A stretch of 64,000 nt of DNA, from NCBI GenBank assembly GCA_026874595.1, contig CM049316.1, positions 28,007,339-28,071,338 of the forward strand, given 5' to 3'. The stretch comes from Sipunculus nudus (Eukaryota > Annelida > Sipuncula > Golfingiida > Sipunculidae). This document shows positions 23,245 through 34,657 of the stretch, one piece after another. The first letter of the stretch is position 1; each line of letters starts with the position of its first letter. The translations under genes were made by a program, and so were the position numbers. A model generated the notes under the pieces. That model was given only the letters and a program-made list of their open reading frames with translations, was not told the origin of the DNA and did no database searches.

Positions 23245-26200
23245 GCGACGCTGAAGGAAAGGAAACCAAAGATGGTGAGCAGATGCAAACAGAGGAGCAA
23301 GATGACGAGGGGTCGAATGGTGAGGAGGAACAGACAGAGGAAGATGTGGGAGAGGATGAGGACTCGGATGAATTACCTCACAAGACTCCTGGTGGATCCA
23401 AAACAGAGACTCCATTACCCGAGGCCCTGCCTTACCCAGAGGTCCCTGCCAAGGCTCCTAAAGATAGCCAGGAGCCGACAAACAGTGCTGGTGAGACTCA
23501 AAATGATAAGCCAGTTCCTAAACAAGGCGAGGTACAGAATCCTGTAACCAAGACTCCACAGGAGAGCACCCATGTCAGTCCACTGGTGACAAGCCCATGC
23601 ACAGATGGGAAGACGTCTCCCTTACCCTCTCGATGTGAATGGTCTTCTCTACAGAGTGTGCAGAATTGTGTGGATAAATTAGTGTCTAGTTTTGGGCGTA
23701 ACAGCTCTTACACCAGTGGTTCATTCAGTGTTGCTGGGACATCATCAAGATCTGAAACTGCACTTAAGGCCAACTACAAAACTGCAGCATATGACATTAA
23801 AGATAAAGGGTACTGCAGTGGCAGCAGTGTAAATGCAGGGATGTCAGCAAAGAAAAACAGGAACTTTCTTGTTGCTTTGAAACAAAGTGTTGCATTTGGT
23901 AGTGCTGGAAAGGCAAGCAAACCTGCTAGCACTAATCACGTATTGAAGGATGAACCACTTGACCTTAGTGTCAAGCAGTCAGCAGGTGACCTTGAAGGAG
24001 GGGCGCTCGATCTGACCAAAAGGAAGGAAGTGGCGTCAGATAACCCAATGTCATATCTGCAGAAGTTAGAACAAAAGTTTGGCACATGTGCCAAAGAGGA
24101 CGAATTAAAACCCAATAAACCTCACACTATGTTGAACACTCTGCCAAGCTTCAGCACAAATGTGTTTACAGCAGCTTTGTATAACATGAAACCTGTCGCC
24201 ACAACGGATCTGGTTTATCGAAACCAGGCCTACAAACAGATGGAACAGGCAGCTAAATCCCCAAGAAGTGTTCACGAGAACTCCTCTCCAAATAGTTTCA
24301 TCGATCGTAGCATGAAAGTTTTACAAAAGAGGATTGAAACATCTTACAAAACTTACCCTCCACGTCTCACTGCCTTTATGTGTGAATGTAAAAAAGAATA
24401 TGACACTTTGTACAAACTGACAATGCACATACAGGAAACTGGTCATATGCCAAAAAAACATAGAACCACAACTGGTGAGTACCCAAAGTTAGTGCGTGGA
24501 CAGGATATGTGGCTGACTCAAGGGTCTGAACAAACCAAACAAATTCTGCGTTGCATGCAGTGTGGAGAATCTTTCCGCACTCTGCCTGAACTAACAGTCC
24601 ACATGATGCAGACTAAACATTATGCTAAAATCATCAACTCTGAGAGCCAGCGATCTCACCGGTCATCACCACAAGATCTTTCAGATGACATGATGTTAGA
24701 ACCTCCATTATCTCCACATTCACCTGAAATGGAGGTTCCAAAATCTCCCCGTGATCTTCAGCACATAGCCAAAAGTCCACAACAGGACATGTATTTACAT
24801 GAAAAATATCCCCTGCATTCCCCATTTAAAAAGGAGAGTGACTCATTTAACCATACGATTTCAATTGCTCCAAAAATGGAAGACAGTGGGGATATGCATG
24901 GGGAAGATACCAGTGACACCCAAGGGGAAGACTCTGTAGTGAGACCCAAACAGGAAGTATCCAACCACGAAACAAGTTTAAGATCTTCTGTAGAGACAAA
25001 ACTAGCCTCAAACTCATTACACCATTCATTTCTGACACCTACTAAATCGAATGAAACTTTTCTTAATGGTGGGGAACCTAGTGTGAGTGATTATCTGGGC
25101 TCCAATGAAAAAGGAAAAGACACTTCCTCTACCACTGGCTCTGCTTTAGCAGCAATGGAGAAGTTTGTAAACCAACGTTTTGATGCCAAGCCTATTAAAG
25201 AACACAAACTGTCTGCAAATAGCCCTGGGGTGAAGTCCTTAGCCCTGTCACCATCTTACATGTTCCCTATGCCTAAATCGTCCAGTTTTTTAGGACTACA
25301 ATCTGCAGTGTCCCCGAAGTTGAGGGACAGAAGTCCCCTCTGGCATGATGGACACCCAAACGGTTCATCTATTGATGAGAGTCAATTTTTAAAAAGCACC
25401 TGTGGTACTAGTGATCCACTTAACTTATGTTTACCAAAGAAACCTTTACATTGTAGCAGCCCAGTGAAACAGTTTGATAAACTTGTACCGGTGGTGACAG
25501 AACATTATGTGAATGGGGAAAGCCCCCAAAGAGAATCTCCAAATAATGACACAAAACCAGCAAATGGTGGCAGCGGCACAAATGGTATGGACAAACTTAA
25601 TGACAAACATTCCATTTCTGATGGACAGAAAGAACCACTTGAATCTAAGTATTTATCAGTGAAGGAAGAACCTGTGACATCTAAGTCGTCAGACTCAGCA
25701 CTCGAATCTTTGAAAGGTATGGTTTACGGACATTCATTCAGCACTGAACACCCTTTAGACAGCCTGCAGAAGTTAATACATGATTCTGTCCAACAGAGAA
25801 GTGTGACCAGTATGCCTGACTCACACCTGGTCAGCCAATCTTCTGTAGCGTACAGTCAGGCTGGCCCCAGTACATTTATATTAGTGAACCCAATTGTTAC
25901 CGTCGTATCACCTCCTGGACTTCCTATGCACCATGGTGAAAATTCCCCAGGAGAAATACCTAAAAAGCCAAGGACCTTACTGCCAAACCAGATCCAAGCT
26001 AAGCCAGAGGAAGAATTTGAGACCAAGGACAAAGGAGAAATTGTCTGCAAGAATTGTGGTAAAACTTATTCCGCAACATCATATAGGTACCACACAACAT
26101 GGTGTAGTATTGCTAGTACTCAGGCCCAGCACAAGTTGGAGTTAAAAGAGGCGTTACATTTTAGTCCTTATATTTATATGCCTCTTGACCATAACACCTC

Positions 26201-26366
26201 ATGTTACAGTCCGTACAGAGCTTCTAAGTCAACGCCCTCACCAGAGAGCAGTGAAAACTGCAAGACGTCCACGAAACAAATCAAGACAGAGCCCGACTCA
26301 AGTAGCTCAGCAGATAAGTTCCATAAGTATTACCAGATGGCCGATGAGCTGACAAGAAAGAAGTAG
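23245..26366 (+). CDS. tsh: teashirt zinc-finger transcription factor, large 3' coding exon (5' partial)
   Basis: Encodes about 1,040 residues of a teashirt (Tsh/TSHZ) family nuclear repressor, known as a Hox/Exd/Hth partner and Wnt-pathway modulator in trunk patterning. Numbering is from the in-frame ATG at 23220. An acidic stretch (17-52) is followed by a CtBP-type EPLDLS (245-250) and a related ALDLTKR (262-268). Finger 1 is 388-409 (C-x1-C-x12-H-x5-H). Finger 2 is 445-467 (C-x2-C-x12-H-x5-H), preceded by the family signature LVRGQDMWL. Next come S/P-rich linkers, a DPLNLC motif, a SUMO-type VKEE, a C2HC finger (943-962: C-x2-C-x11-H-x3-C), and a C-terminal IKTEP. No homeodomain was seen, as in fly Tsh and unlike vertebrate TSHZ. 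The first coding exon is missing. The gene stands alone. The family call is firm; orthology within the family cannot be decided here. Confidence 0.93.
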
Positions 26367-28930
26367 AATCGCTAACAAAATGAGGTTGTTTACTTCAAAA
26401 GATCTGTGAATTGGGTTCATGTTGTTAAGACAACTGCAAATTGCTTTTGTGTGGAAGCCCGGTTTTACCATTGTTTTCTTGTTATGAACCTCAGGTGCAA
26501 GCCTCGATGTATATCCATTGTTGCGTGAGTGCCATTATGGTTGGATCTTGTCATTTATTAAGATATTATTTCAAATTGTATCACTTACACTTCACAAACA
26601 TTTAGATAGATCCAGTTATGTAGCGATTAGATGTTTATAAAAGGGACCTGTATTTAACAGGAGAATTTCAATCTTCGCGGAAACAAACACTGTTTCTTTG
26701 AATGGAGTTAAACCTATCTCACAGCTGGTAGTCATTACTATTCAGCCACGCTTGTTGAAATACACGAGGGGGAAACGAACCAGTTGTATATAAATTCCAT
26801 GACACTTCAGATTTGTCTGTTTGTGGATGGTGGTTGTTCAGTTCTAAGGAAAGCCATTGGATTGTGAAGCTGTATATTTCCTTAAGAATGCCATCTGTAA
26901 AGATGCCTTAACGTTATGATCTTTCATTGTGGTTATGTAGTTGCTTAGCTTTCTTGCACAAATATTTGTCCATATGTCTTAATATTGTTTATCACGTGCC
27001 TGTCTTCACTGAAGGGAGTTGAAATATGATGAATTCTTTAAGCATTGATTAAGAGCCATTTTGTCACGAACAGTTCGTGAGGACATTGTATTTGAGTTGA
27101 GGTATTAGTCACTCTATATATTGTCAGCTTTAGGTTGTAGTCACACTAGTTTTCACTTACACTATAATTTGTGATTCCTTTTTATTTTCTTGTAGTTTTC
27201 TTGTTTAACATGAAGTTTGGAAAATTGGAAATACAAGAAGAAGGAAACATTCCTCACTTCTCGGCTAATCTGAGGAATTTTTTTCAGCATAGTAACATAC
27301 TCTAGCTCTGTAACCAAGAATTATTTTGTCTTTCCTTCATATATACGAGGTCTTGAAATGGTGTTTCACTCATGAGACCATCTATTTTCCATTTCTTCTA
27401 TTATTTTCAAAAAATGAAGAATACTGCGTTCTTACTATAAAAATACCATGCCAGATATGTAGTTCTCAAACCTTGTTATTGAAGGAAATTTTAGAAATCA
27501 AATAATTTTACTATTTAAAAAATTATCCTTACGTATACATTTTGAATACTTCGAGAACACTTAAACTACAAAAACAACAGGTTAAACAGATAATTCCAAA
27601 CTAACACATATTTGTAAGTATGATAAATAACTCGCGTCATACTAATTAAAGAAATATAAATTTTCCAAGTTTCCATAAAATGAAGCTGTTGGAATACATG
27701 GTAATTATGTAGGGATCCCTCTTGGCTACAATCCAACTACAGTGGGACCCAGATTCCAGGTAAAATCAGTGTTGTTTTTAACTATCACCATGCCCAGCTG
27801 AAAACTCGTCCTGGGTAATTCACAGCTGGCACGATTCATTCGAATCCAAATTTACATTTTATGCACGCCGATTGAAAACAGATACATTGCAGATACACAA
27901 TAAAAAACTGTATATGGTTAGTATGCTTAATTTTTACCTCTTTTTTACTAACAAGTCGCACCAAAAACCAAATCGGCTCCAAATGAGTTCCAGTGAAATA
28001 ATTCCAGACACCTGATTTACCGGTATCAAAATATAAAACTGGCAGTGTTGTGTAATGGCAGGACTAAATATTGATGTGATTTTGTGACAGACTGGGGAAG
28101 CTGGTCACTTTTTACAGCAGGGATTAACTTTCTCCAGATGGCCATTTCTGGCAGGCACAGCTGTTTACTTTAAAACTACAGCTGTCTGGCATTCATTACT
28201 TTCTATATCTTCCATAAAAACCAACAATTCATCAACAAGCATGCAAAACTCTGTCCCCCCTTTTTTACATATATCACTTTATTTTCACAGTCATTTGATT
28301 CTCCGCTTTGATCGACGGCGACTTGCATTGCTTAATTTTGTTTGGTTTTATCAACCGCCGCATTGATGGGGTATTTTCTTTTGTGGCGTAAAAATTATAA
28401 TGGCAAATGTCTTTTTAAGAACTGTGGTCAGTGAATAGACTTTTTCAATCAAATAAACGTTTTATTTGAGCTTTTAGGGCACCTGGACGATCATTCTCAA
28501 TTAAATATGGGCTGGAGTTTTCCAGACCCTGTTGTAAATGGTGTGTATTTTCACCATCTGATCACTTAGAAGAAGGTTTTGCCGCCATAGCTTATGCCGT
28601 GTATGCTGAGTTAAAGGAAATGAGTTTTCATTTGTGGGACCATTATCTTTTTTTCCAAAATAGATGCTGTCATTTCAGCCCTTTCTAGCATACATATATT
28701 GTAAAATTTACAAGGCTCTATCGGTTTATCAGGAAAATAACCTGACGTATATGGTCCTCATAATGTTTGTCTTATGTCATGCAGGAAACTTAATCTTAAT
28801 ATTCTTCCAAGAAGAATTTATCGGGGCCTGTATTTCAATGACTTTCTTTTTCCATGAAGTATTATTTAGTAGCTATCTATTCAGTGTTCGTGTTCAAAAT
28901 AAATATGCACGAATGTCATTTTAGATATAC
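26367..28930 (+). other. probable teashirt 3' untranslated region
   Basis: AT-rich sequence following the TAG, without credible frames. Candidate poly(A) signals are ATTAAA (27645-27650), AATAAA (27899-27904, followed by a T/G-rich stretch), AATAAA (28452-28457) and AATAAA (28899-28904). The exact end cannot be chosen from sequence alone. CpG frequency begins to rise through this interval. Confidence 0.5.
27899..27904 (+). terminator. first canonical poly(A) signal after the stop codon
   Basis: AATAAA about 1.5 kb past the TAG, followed within 25 bases by tgtatatggttagtatg, a plausible GU-rich downstream element. A variant ATTAAA lies 250 bases earlier. Confidence 0.4.
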
Positions 28931-29225
28931 GACTCTAAATAGATTGAGCGTGAAATACTAGACTTTCTGTATTAACATATACGAGTAATTCTCAACATTT
29001 ACATTCCAATCAAATATTTTGTGTCATATTGCCCCCTCCATTAGGTAAATGTTTCATAAAATGCCTATTAGGTAAACCTGGTGACACAGAATGCCAACTC
29101 CAGGAGTTGTAAAAAAAAAAAAGAAATTTATTTATATTATGCATGTGTATTAAACTTACCTTAAAGGTATTTTTGGTCCAAAGGTGCCACATTAGTGTTG
29201 TATAACATTATGTTTGTAATATTGA

Positions 29226-29257
<32 letters not shown>

Positions 29258-29344
29258 GGACAAAAATTCAAAGTATGATTTTTGTATATAAAGTTTGTTG
29301 ATTATGATTGGTTTATATAATAAATTTTCAAGTGTACACGAATT

Positions 29345-29407
<63 letters not shown>
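29226..29407. repeat. two (TA)n tracts
   Basis: 29226-29249 and 29347-29407, separated by about 100 bp. They mark the start of the microsatellite-rich right half. Confidence 0.9.
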
Positions 29408-29410
<3 letters not shown>

Positions 29411-30006
29411 GTGGCTTCAGCCCGTATTACTCCCACCTTCGAACTTGCAGCTTCTAATGTTACAATGATTTGCATGTATCGGCATATAGGGATTTATGAG
29501 TTAAAGCGTTAAATGGGCCTGTGGTGTGTGAATTGTATGTGTTGTGGTGTTGTTCTATCCGCACAGACAAAATCAGATTTAGCGATTGTTACAAAGGTTA
29601 CCTAAGGGGTATTTGTACTCCCCGAAAAAAAAACTGTACTTCGAACTTCCATATTGGAAACTTCATGAATATCTGTTCATTGATACATCTCTTAAATATG
29701 GTCTTTCTTCATGTTCTCATGTAAGGTTTAAATAGTAGAAAGCCCGGCAGATGTTATCAGCTTTATCATCAAGAATTAGAACGTATAAATGGAATCGTTC
29801 TCCATGAAAAAGGCCACAGCAAAACATGTGTTAAGGAATCGCTTTTCCGGTTGACAGAGGTAGGAGGTAATGTCCTCGTGGGTAATGTTATTAATTTACG
29901 GTTTTGCATCAATGTCTTCTGAATCTTTAAATTCTATTACGTGTGTTATAAATGCACTCTGGGCCAAGACAATATTGTGTTATGTCATATGTCATATTCA
30001 GTTGTG

Positions 30007-30007
<1 letters not shown>

Positions 30008-30052
<45 letters not shown>
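30008..30052. repeat. (AT)n microsatellite
   Basis: Pure AT dinucleotide run. The IYIYIY frame over it is an artefact. Confidence 0.95.
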
Positions 30053-30056
<4 letters not shown>

Positions 30057-30151
30057 CATGTTACTGTCAACAGGCCCCTTAACTGTGATTTGTCCCCGTA
30101 TACCTGATTTCACGATCCAGTGATGCATGGAGACGGTTAAGGCTAAATAAT

Positions 30152-30415
30152 AAAAAGGGTATGGTTCTCAGGCTATTTTTTTTCTGAAATCACTGCGGGT
30201 GGGCGGTATTTTATTTTTGACCTTTTTTATATGTTTCGATAAAAATGTCATATGATTAGGGAAAAGCATGAAAATAACAAATTTGTTTGCTAAACAGGTA
30301 AAAGTATTTCATAAAGTGTATTATTTATCTTCTTGAAAGGTAAAAATCGAAAGAGAAATGTTTTATGTTGGGGATTAAAATTGACGCGGGCGGTGCCTGA
30401 GAACCATACCTTTTA
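30152..30415. mobile_element. MITE with GGTATGGTTCTCAGGC terminal repeats
   Basis: Left terminus 30158-30173 reads GGTATGGTTCTCAGGC, and 30395-30410 is its exact reverse complement. Both are bordered by A/T-rich aataaaa and ttttatt. The interior is AT-rich and non-coding. A single matching end (gcctgagaaccatacc) recurs at about 46070-46085. The superfamily is not decided. Confidence 0.75.
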
Positions 30416-30439
30416 TTTATTTTTTTTTTTAGCCTAAGT

Positions 30440-32100
30440 GCCACGAATGAGGCCAGTGTTTTACTGCAGCATTTCAATTTATGATAATAATAGCCATTTA
30501 ATTAATAATTGTGCAGCCATCGTTTTGCAAGATCATCGTTCTGCTGTGTTTGATGTACGATATCTAACGTTGGGGAACCCTCGGTATGGATAATTTATCT
30601 GTGGCATTATATGTGGTATATCAAATTAATATCTGTAAAGAGAAGGTATTATTCAAAGTTATAGGCTGTATCACATATAATGTTGCATCACGTATTATGC
30701 ATGTGGAAGGTGTAACGAACAAGCTCGAGTCAGTCATGAATTAAATGGTACTCTGGCAAAATAAGTTTTCATCAAGTTGAGGGGTGGCCTATACTTATTC
30801 ATGCACACAAACGCCCGCTCGCACACAGGCGTTTATATGTATATACATATAAGATATTATGTACTTGACACGATGCGAGTGTGTTGACGGAATCTGATCT
30901 GGTATTTGATAATCTCCACTTTGTATTTATTTTCTTGCCAGCACCATGACATTAATAGTGGTTTTAAGCCGTACGTATGTCAGTGGCAGCTCTGCGCCTG
31001 TTATTTGTACATATTATACCGGGCGCCTGTCTAGCTCGGGTGTATACTGTTGATACATCCTCGATTCATCACCCCTCGTACCATTGTTCCACTGTGCTTC
31101 GATCTATTTATTACGTTCATTTTCATTAATCACTGCTATGAGTTGGCGTCCGGGCGCTGTTGCGCCCATTTCTCATGATCACTGTTGATGCATACCTTAT
31201 CTGTATAAAAGTTGGTCCGTGCGCGGACTTCTCCATTTGAATCGGCTATGGTCACTGCATATTTAGAACCCCTTAACTTTACAATGAGAATTTCATAATT
31301 ATATATAACCTCTCCTTCGTTAAACAGACCGGTTTCACGTAATCCAGCTGCTTTTGGTTGTATAAGAAAAATTTATTTTTCTTATGCTGTGTTTTGTATG
31401 AGAATGTTGATTTTAGCCTCATTGATGCCTGAACAGAAATTTTCCTGCAGGTTTTGCAAAATACCCTCTAAGAATGCACATCCGTGCTATATAATTAGAG
31501 TCTCCGTTTTGATTTATCTTTAAGTGTATGATACCATTTATATATACTTTAAGCGGCACATTTGTCGTATCCTAAAGCAATTAAGTGATACTAATTATGG
31601 AAATACAGATCTCCCTGGCACCATTACCCATGGTCTTTTAGAAAAACAAAGCTTATATTTTGAAAATCCTCAATACAAGGTCATGGGACTCTAAATACAT
31701 ATGCAGTGACGCTTGAGTCCGATTTGTTGGGGCTATGCGCGGCGTCACCAACTATACCCGCATACAGCAACGCTTCAACTGGGATCCTTTCCCGTCCACG
31801 GAGGGACATAGAAGAAATAAGATTTATATTTTGCACGGTCGTTAATGGGGATCATTTATTATGATATGTGGAAGCATACTTTGTGACTGGTCCAATATAA
31901 AGGTTAAACAGCTGCTGGTGTTGGTTGTTTGTTAAAGACCCCGGTCCCACGGACCCCTCGGTCCCGTCCGGTGCGTGCCTGTCTCTATGTCACGTGTTCG
32001 CCGATAAATGATCATATTTCATGCGATAAATCAGTAATTACTCATCCAATATCCCATAGTTTTCCGCCACTCTAGGGCTTGTAACCATAAATTATCCGAG
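30440..32100. promoter_or_regulatory. complex unique sequence, candidate distal regulatory region
   Basis: About 1.6 kb without microsatellites, with mixed composition and frequent CpG, unlike the AT-repeat-rich flanks. Words include homeodomain-type cores and ttgatgcat-type octamer-like sequence. No coding frame. It is the first long unique block downstream of the gene and so a natural candidate for a conserved noncoding element, but this is inference only. Confidence 0.25.
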
Positions 32101-32282
32101 AAATGATTGCATGATTATATGTCTGTATATATGTGTGTGTGCATGTGTGTGTCTCTACAATTATTCAAGCATATTCAGACCATGTTTAAAAGTTAAGATA
32201 TCGAAATTTATACAGCTTACGTATATTGGATATATATACTTGCGAAGTCTTAAATGCTTTTGTTAAAATCATACGTGTCCAT

Positions 32283-32765
32283 CAGTGATGTAGTACTCGA
32301 GTCTGGACTTGGGCTCGGATTCATTTTAGAGACTCTGACTTGGACTGGAGGATCTTATTCTCGGACTCGGAGGTAAGGACTCGAGAAATCAGGTCGAGTC
32401 CATCTCGCGCACAGGGAAAAAAGTCATATACTTTTAAGACATATACATGTGCGAATACTAACAGAATATTACAAAAAAGACTATACCAAGTTTTATAGCC
32501 CTGCATCGGGAGCTAGATGCTAATGAACATTCAAGTAAAAAGCATGGGTATAAACTAACATAATAACGTCCAATACATGAAAATCTCGAAATCCGTTTTA
32601 AATTTCTTTTAATAATAAGATTTGTGTTGAACACGGGTTTCAAATCACTCGGACTCGAAAAGGGTGGGCAAAGACTCGGAGCTCAAGGACTTGGACTGGA
32701 GTCGGACTGGAACACGAACTCAAGGACTTGGACTGGAGTCGGACTGGAACACGACTACATTCCTG
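32283..32765. mobile_element. hAT-like MITE with an exact 8-bp target-site duplication
   Basis: The 483-bp element is flanked by GTGTCCAT on both sides (32275-32282 and 32766-32773). Termini are CAGTGATGTAGT on the left and, read inward on the minus strand, CAGGAATGTAGT. CAG ends plus an 8-bp duplication are diagnostic of hAT elements. Subterminal regions are rich in gactcgg/ctcgagtc words. Near the right end a 39-bp sequence (ggacttggactggagtcgg) is tandemly repeated twice. No transposase frame. Confidence 0.85.
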
Positions 32766-32893
32766 GTGTCCATATAGTTGTCCTATATAGACCCAACGCC
32801 AGAGTCCATTTTGTAACCACTCATGCATGCTTGATACTACTAACTTTGCACCGCGATCACTTTCGCTAACCTGCCAGTCCACTTCTAAAATTG

Positions 32894-32906
32894 GGTCACT
32901 GTGACC
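32894..32906. promoter_or_regulatory. palindromic GGTCA-n3-TGACC nuclear-receptor-type site
   Basis: GGTCACTGTGACC is an exact match to the inverted-repeat-3 site bound by steroid/estrogen-type receptors. Chance occurrence in 64 kb is not negligible. Confidence 0.25.
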
Positions 32907-34094
32907 TCATTTACTTGACCAAGCGGCATATTTTCTTTCACTAAGTAACTTTGAAAAATGAAGGGTGCAACATTGTTGGTGCCCCACGGAACTCTGCCAA
33001 CTAATACTCCAGTAATAAACGGTCAGGCATGGTCACCCTCGAAACCTGGATTCAGTGGTGAAAGCCCTTTCTTAAATATGATTTGCGAATATGTTGAAAA
33101 TAATACAATTACCTGCATACACACGACTACCATGTTCAGTGATATAATCATTCCACCATGACCTGACATATTAAAAACGTTCCTATATGTATTTTTAACA
33201 GGCCATTCCTTTGTTGTATCGCAGTTAGCTATGTTTACAGAACTAGTGCTATACCAATAATGTCGACATGCGACTTTGACATCTGTTTTTAGTGGATATG
33301 CAAAAAAACACAGCCCAGATGAGTGGTTTCGAGAAACTGGGAGAAATAAACCTGTCAGGGTTTGCCAAGGGCTCGGGGTGCGACGCGAAAGAAGTCCAAA
33401 GGCAGCGTCCATGCGATAATCTTAACAGCGGAGAACGTTTGATGGCAATTAAAGGGCCCCTTGCCATGTAACGGCAAAGTATAGAGCGGAAAAACGCTTT
33501 TTCGGACCAAGCCCAAATCGTCAAAAAGGATTTAATTGCAGTTTATTCTTTACATGCATTAAAACCCGCAGTACCACGAAACCAAATAACATTATTTTAC
33601 TGAAAGCTCCACAGTACTTCGAAACCAAACAACATTATTTAAGATGCATGTCACACATATTATGTCCTATTTCTAATCTTCCATATAATTTTAGAGACCA
33701 TAAATCAAGTAATATGGTTATTTCGATGGTTGCTAACTCTATTTTACTTCAGTTGCATTCTTCACTGCTGAAAAACACTTGATTATGTCGAATTCTTTAC
33801 TCTTCACGAATAATGATGAAGTAAAACTAAACAATTAAAATTTAACTGATGGTATTCACTAGATTTAAAGTGTATTATACGTTAATTTAAATGAACGTGG
33901 AATATAATATAGCAGTTTTATATATGCTAAAGATAAAAATTCCCTTCATAAAGTGCAATCCAGGTTACCCTGTCCCTTTATAAAACCCACGTGCTTAGAG
34001 AATGTCCCTAAATGAATAACAAAAGTATCATATTCTGCTTAGCAGAATGTGCCGCTTGGCGTTTCATTCACACGATGCGTGGCTGTGCAGTCAG

Positions 34095-34657
34095 TAGGGC
34101 TGAAAGGAGTACTCAGGTTCGGGTAATACTTGCCGAGTACTCGAGTAAAAAATTTTGACTCGAGTACTCGTGTATGTTCATGCATATCTGTATAATACTG
34201 CAAATTTACGGGCAGTCATCAGGCCTATTTATTTTTATTATCGTAACCTGGCATAGGGCTCTTAACATATGCTAGTCAAATTAACAGAGGTCTTGTTATG
34301 ACAAATCTATTCCTTTCTTTTGGATAAAATTAAGCCTTCACGAAGTCAAAGTAATTCATATTTTACATCGGTAAACAGATATCCATTTTATCTTTTCAGG
34401 CTTTGCAATGATAATGAGTACTCGAGTCCGTTCCGGGTAATGCCTCTCGGGTACTCGCACAGGCACTCGTTTCCAGCACTACAATGGCCTAGAAACCGTA
34501 AACACATTGAGTATTGGCGGTATACCCACTATAAGTTCTATTATAATGGGTATATCGCCCATACTCAATGTGTTAACGGTTTCTAGGCCATTTTAGTGCT
34601 GAAAACGAGTGCCTGTGGGTACTCGAGTCACAAAATGTTGTACCCATTTCAGCCCTA
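34095..34657. mobile_element. foldback hAT-like element with an exact 8-bp target-site duplication
   Basis: Flanked by GCAGTCAG at 34087-34094 and 34658-34665. It starts TAGGGCTGAAA and ends TTTCAGCCCTA. Subterminal zones are full of actcgagt words, including a perfect 13-bp hairpin (34134-34146 with 34158-34170). The right half contains a second, much longer hairpin, listed separately. No transposase frame. Confidence 0.88.
34446..34626. repeat. long hairpin inside the hAT-like element
   Basis: Arms of about 86-89 bp (34446-34534 and 34541-34626) pair with few mismatches around a 6-base loop. The arms contain aatggcctagaaaccgt and aacacattgagtat. The outer part repeats the element's own subterminal gtactcg words. 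Confidence 0.88.

Noticed and set aside
23092-23415. 107-codon minus-strand frame
   Set aside because: Antisense to the acidic start of the teashirt exon; proline/histidine runs come from complementing Glu/Asp codons.
23272-23547. 91-codon alternate frame in the teashirt exon
   Set aside because: Shadow frame of the real coding sequence, with no motif.
27740-27755. Lone TACAGTGGGACCC as a pogo-like MITE
   Set aside because: No matching second end was found nearby, so a chance match or a solo remnant is more likely.
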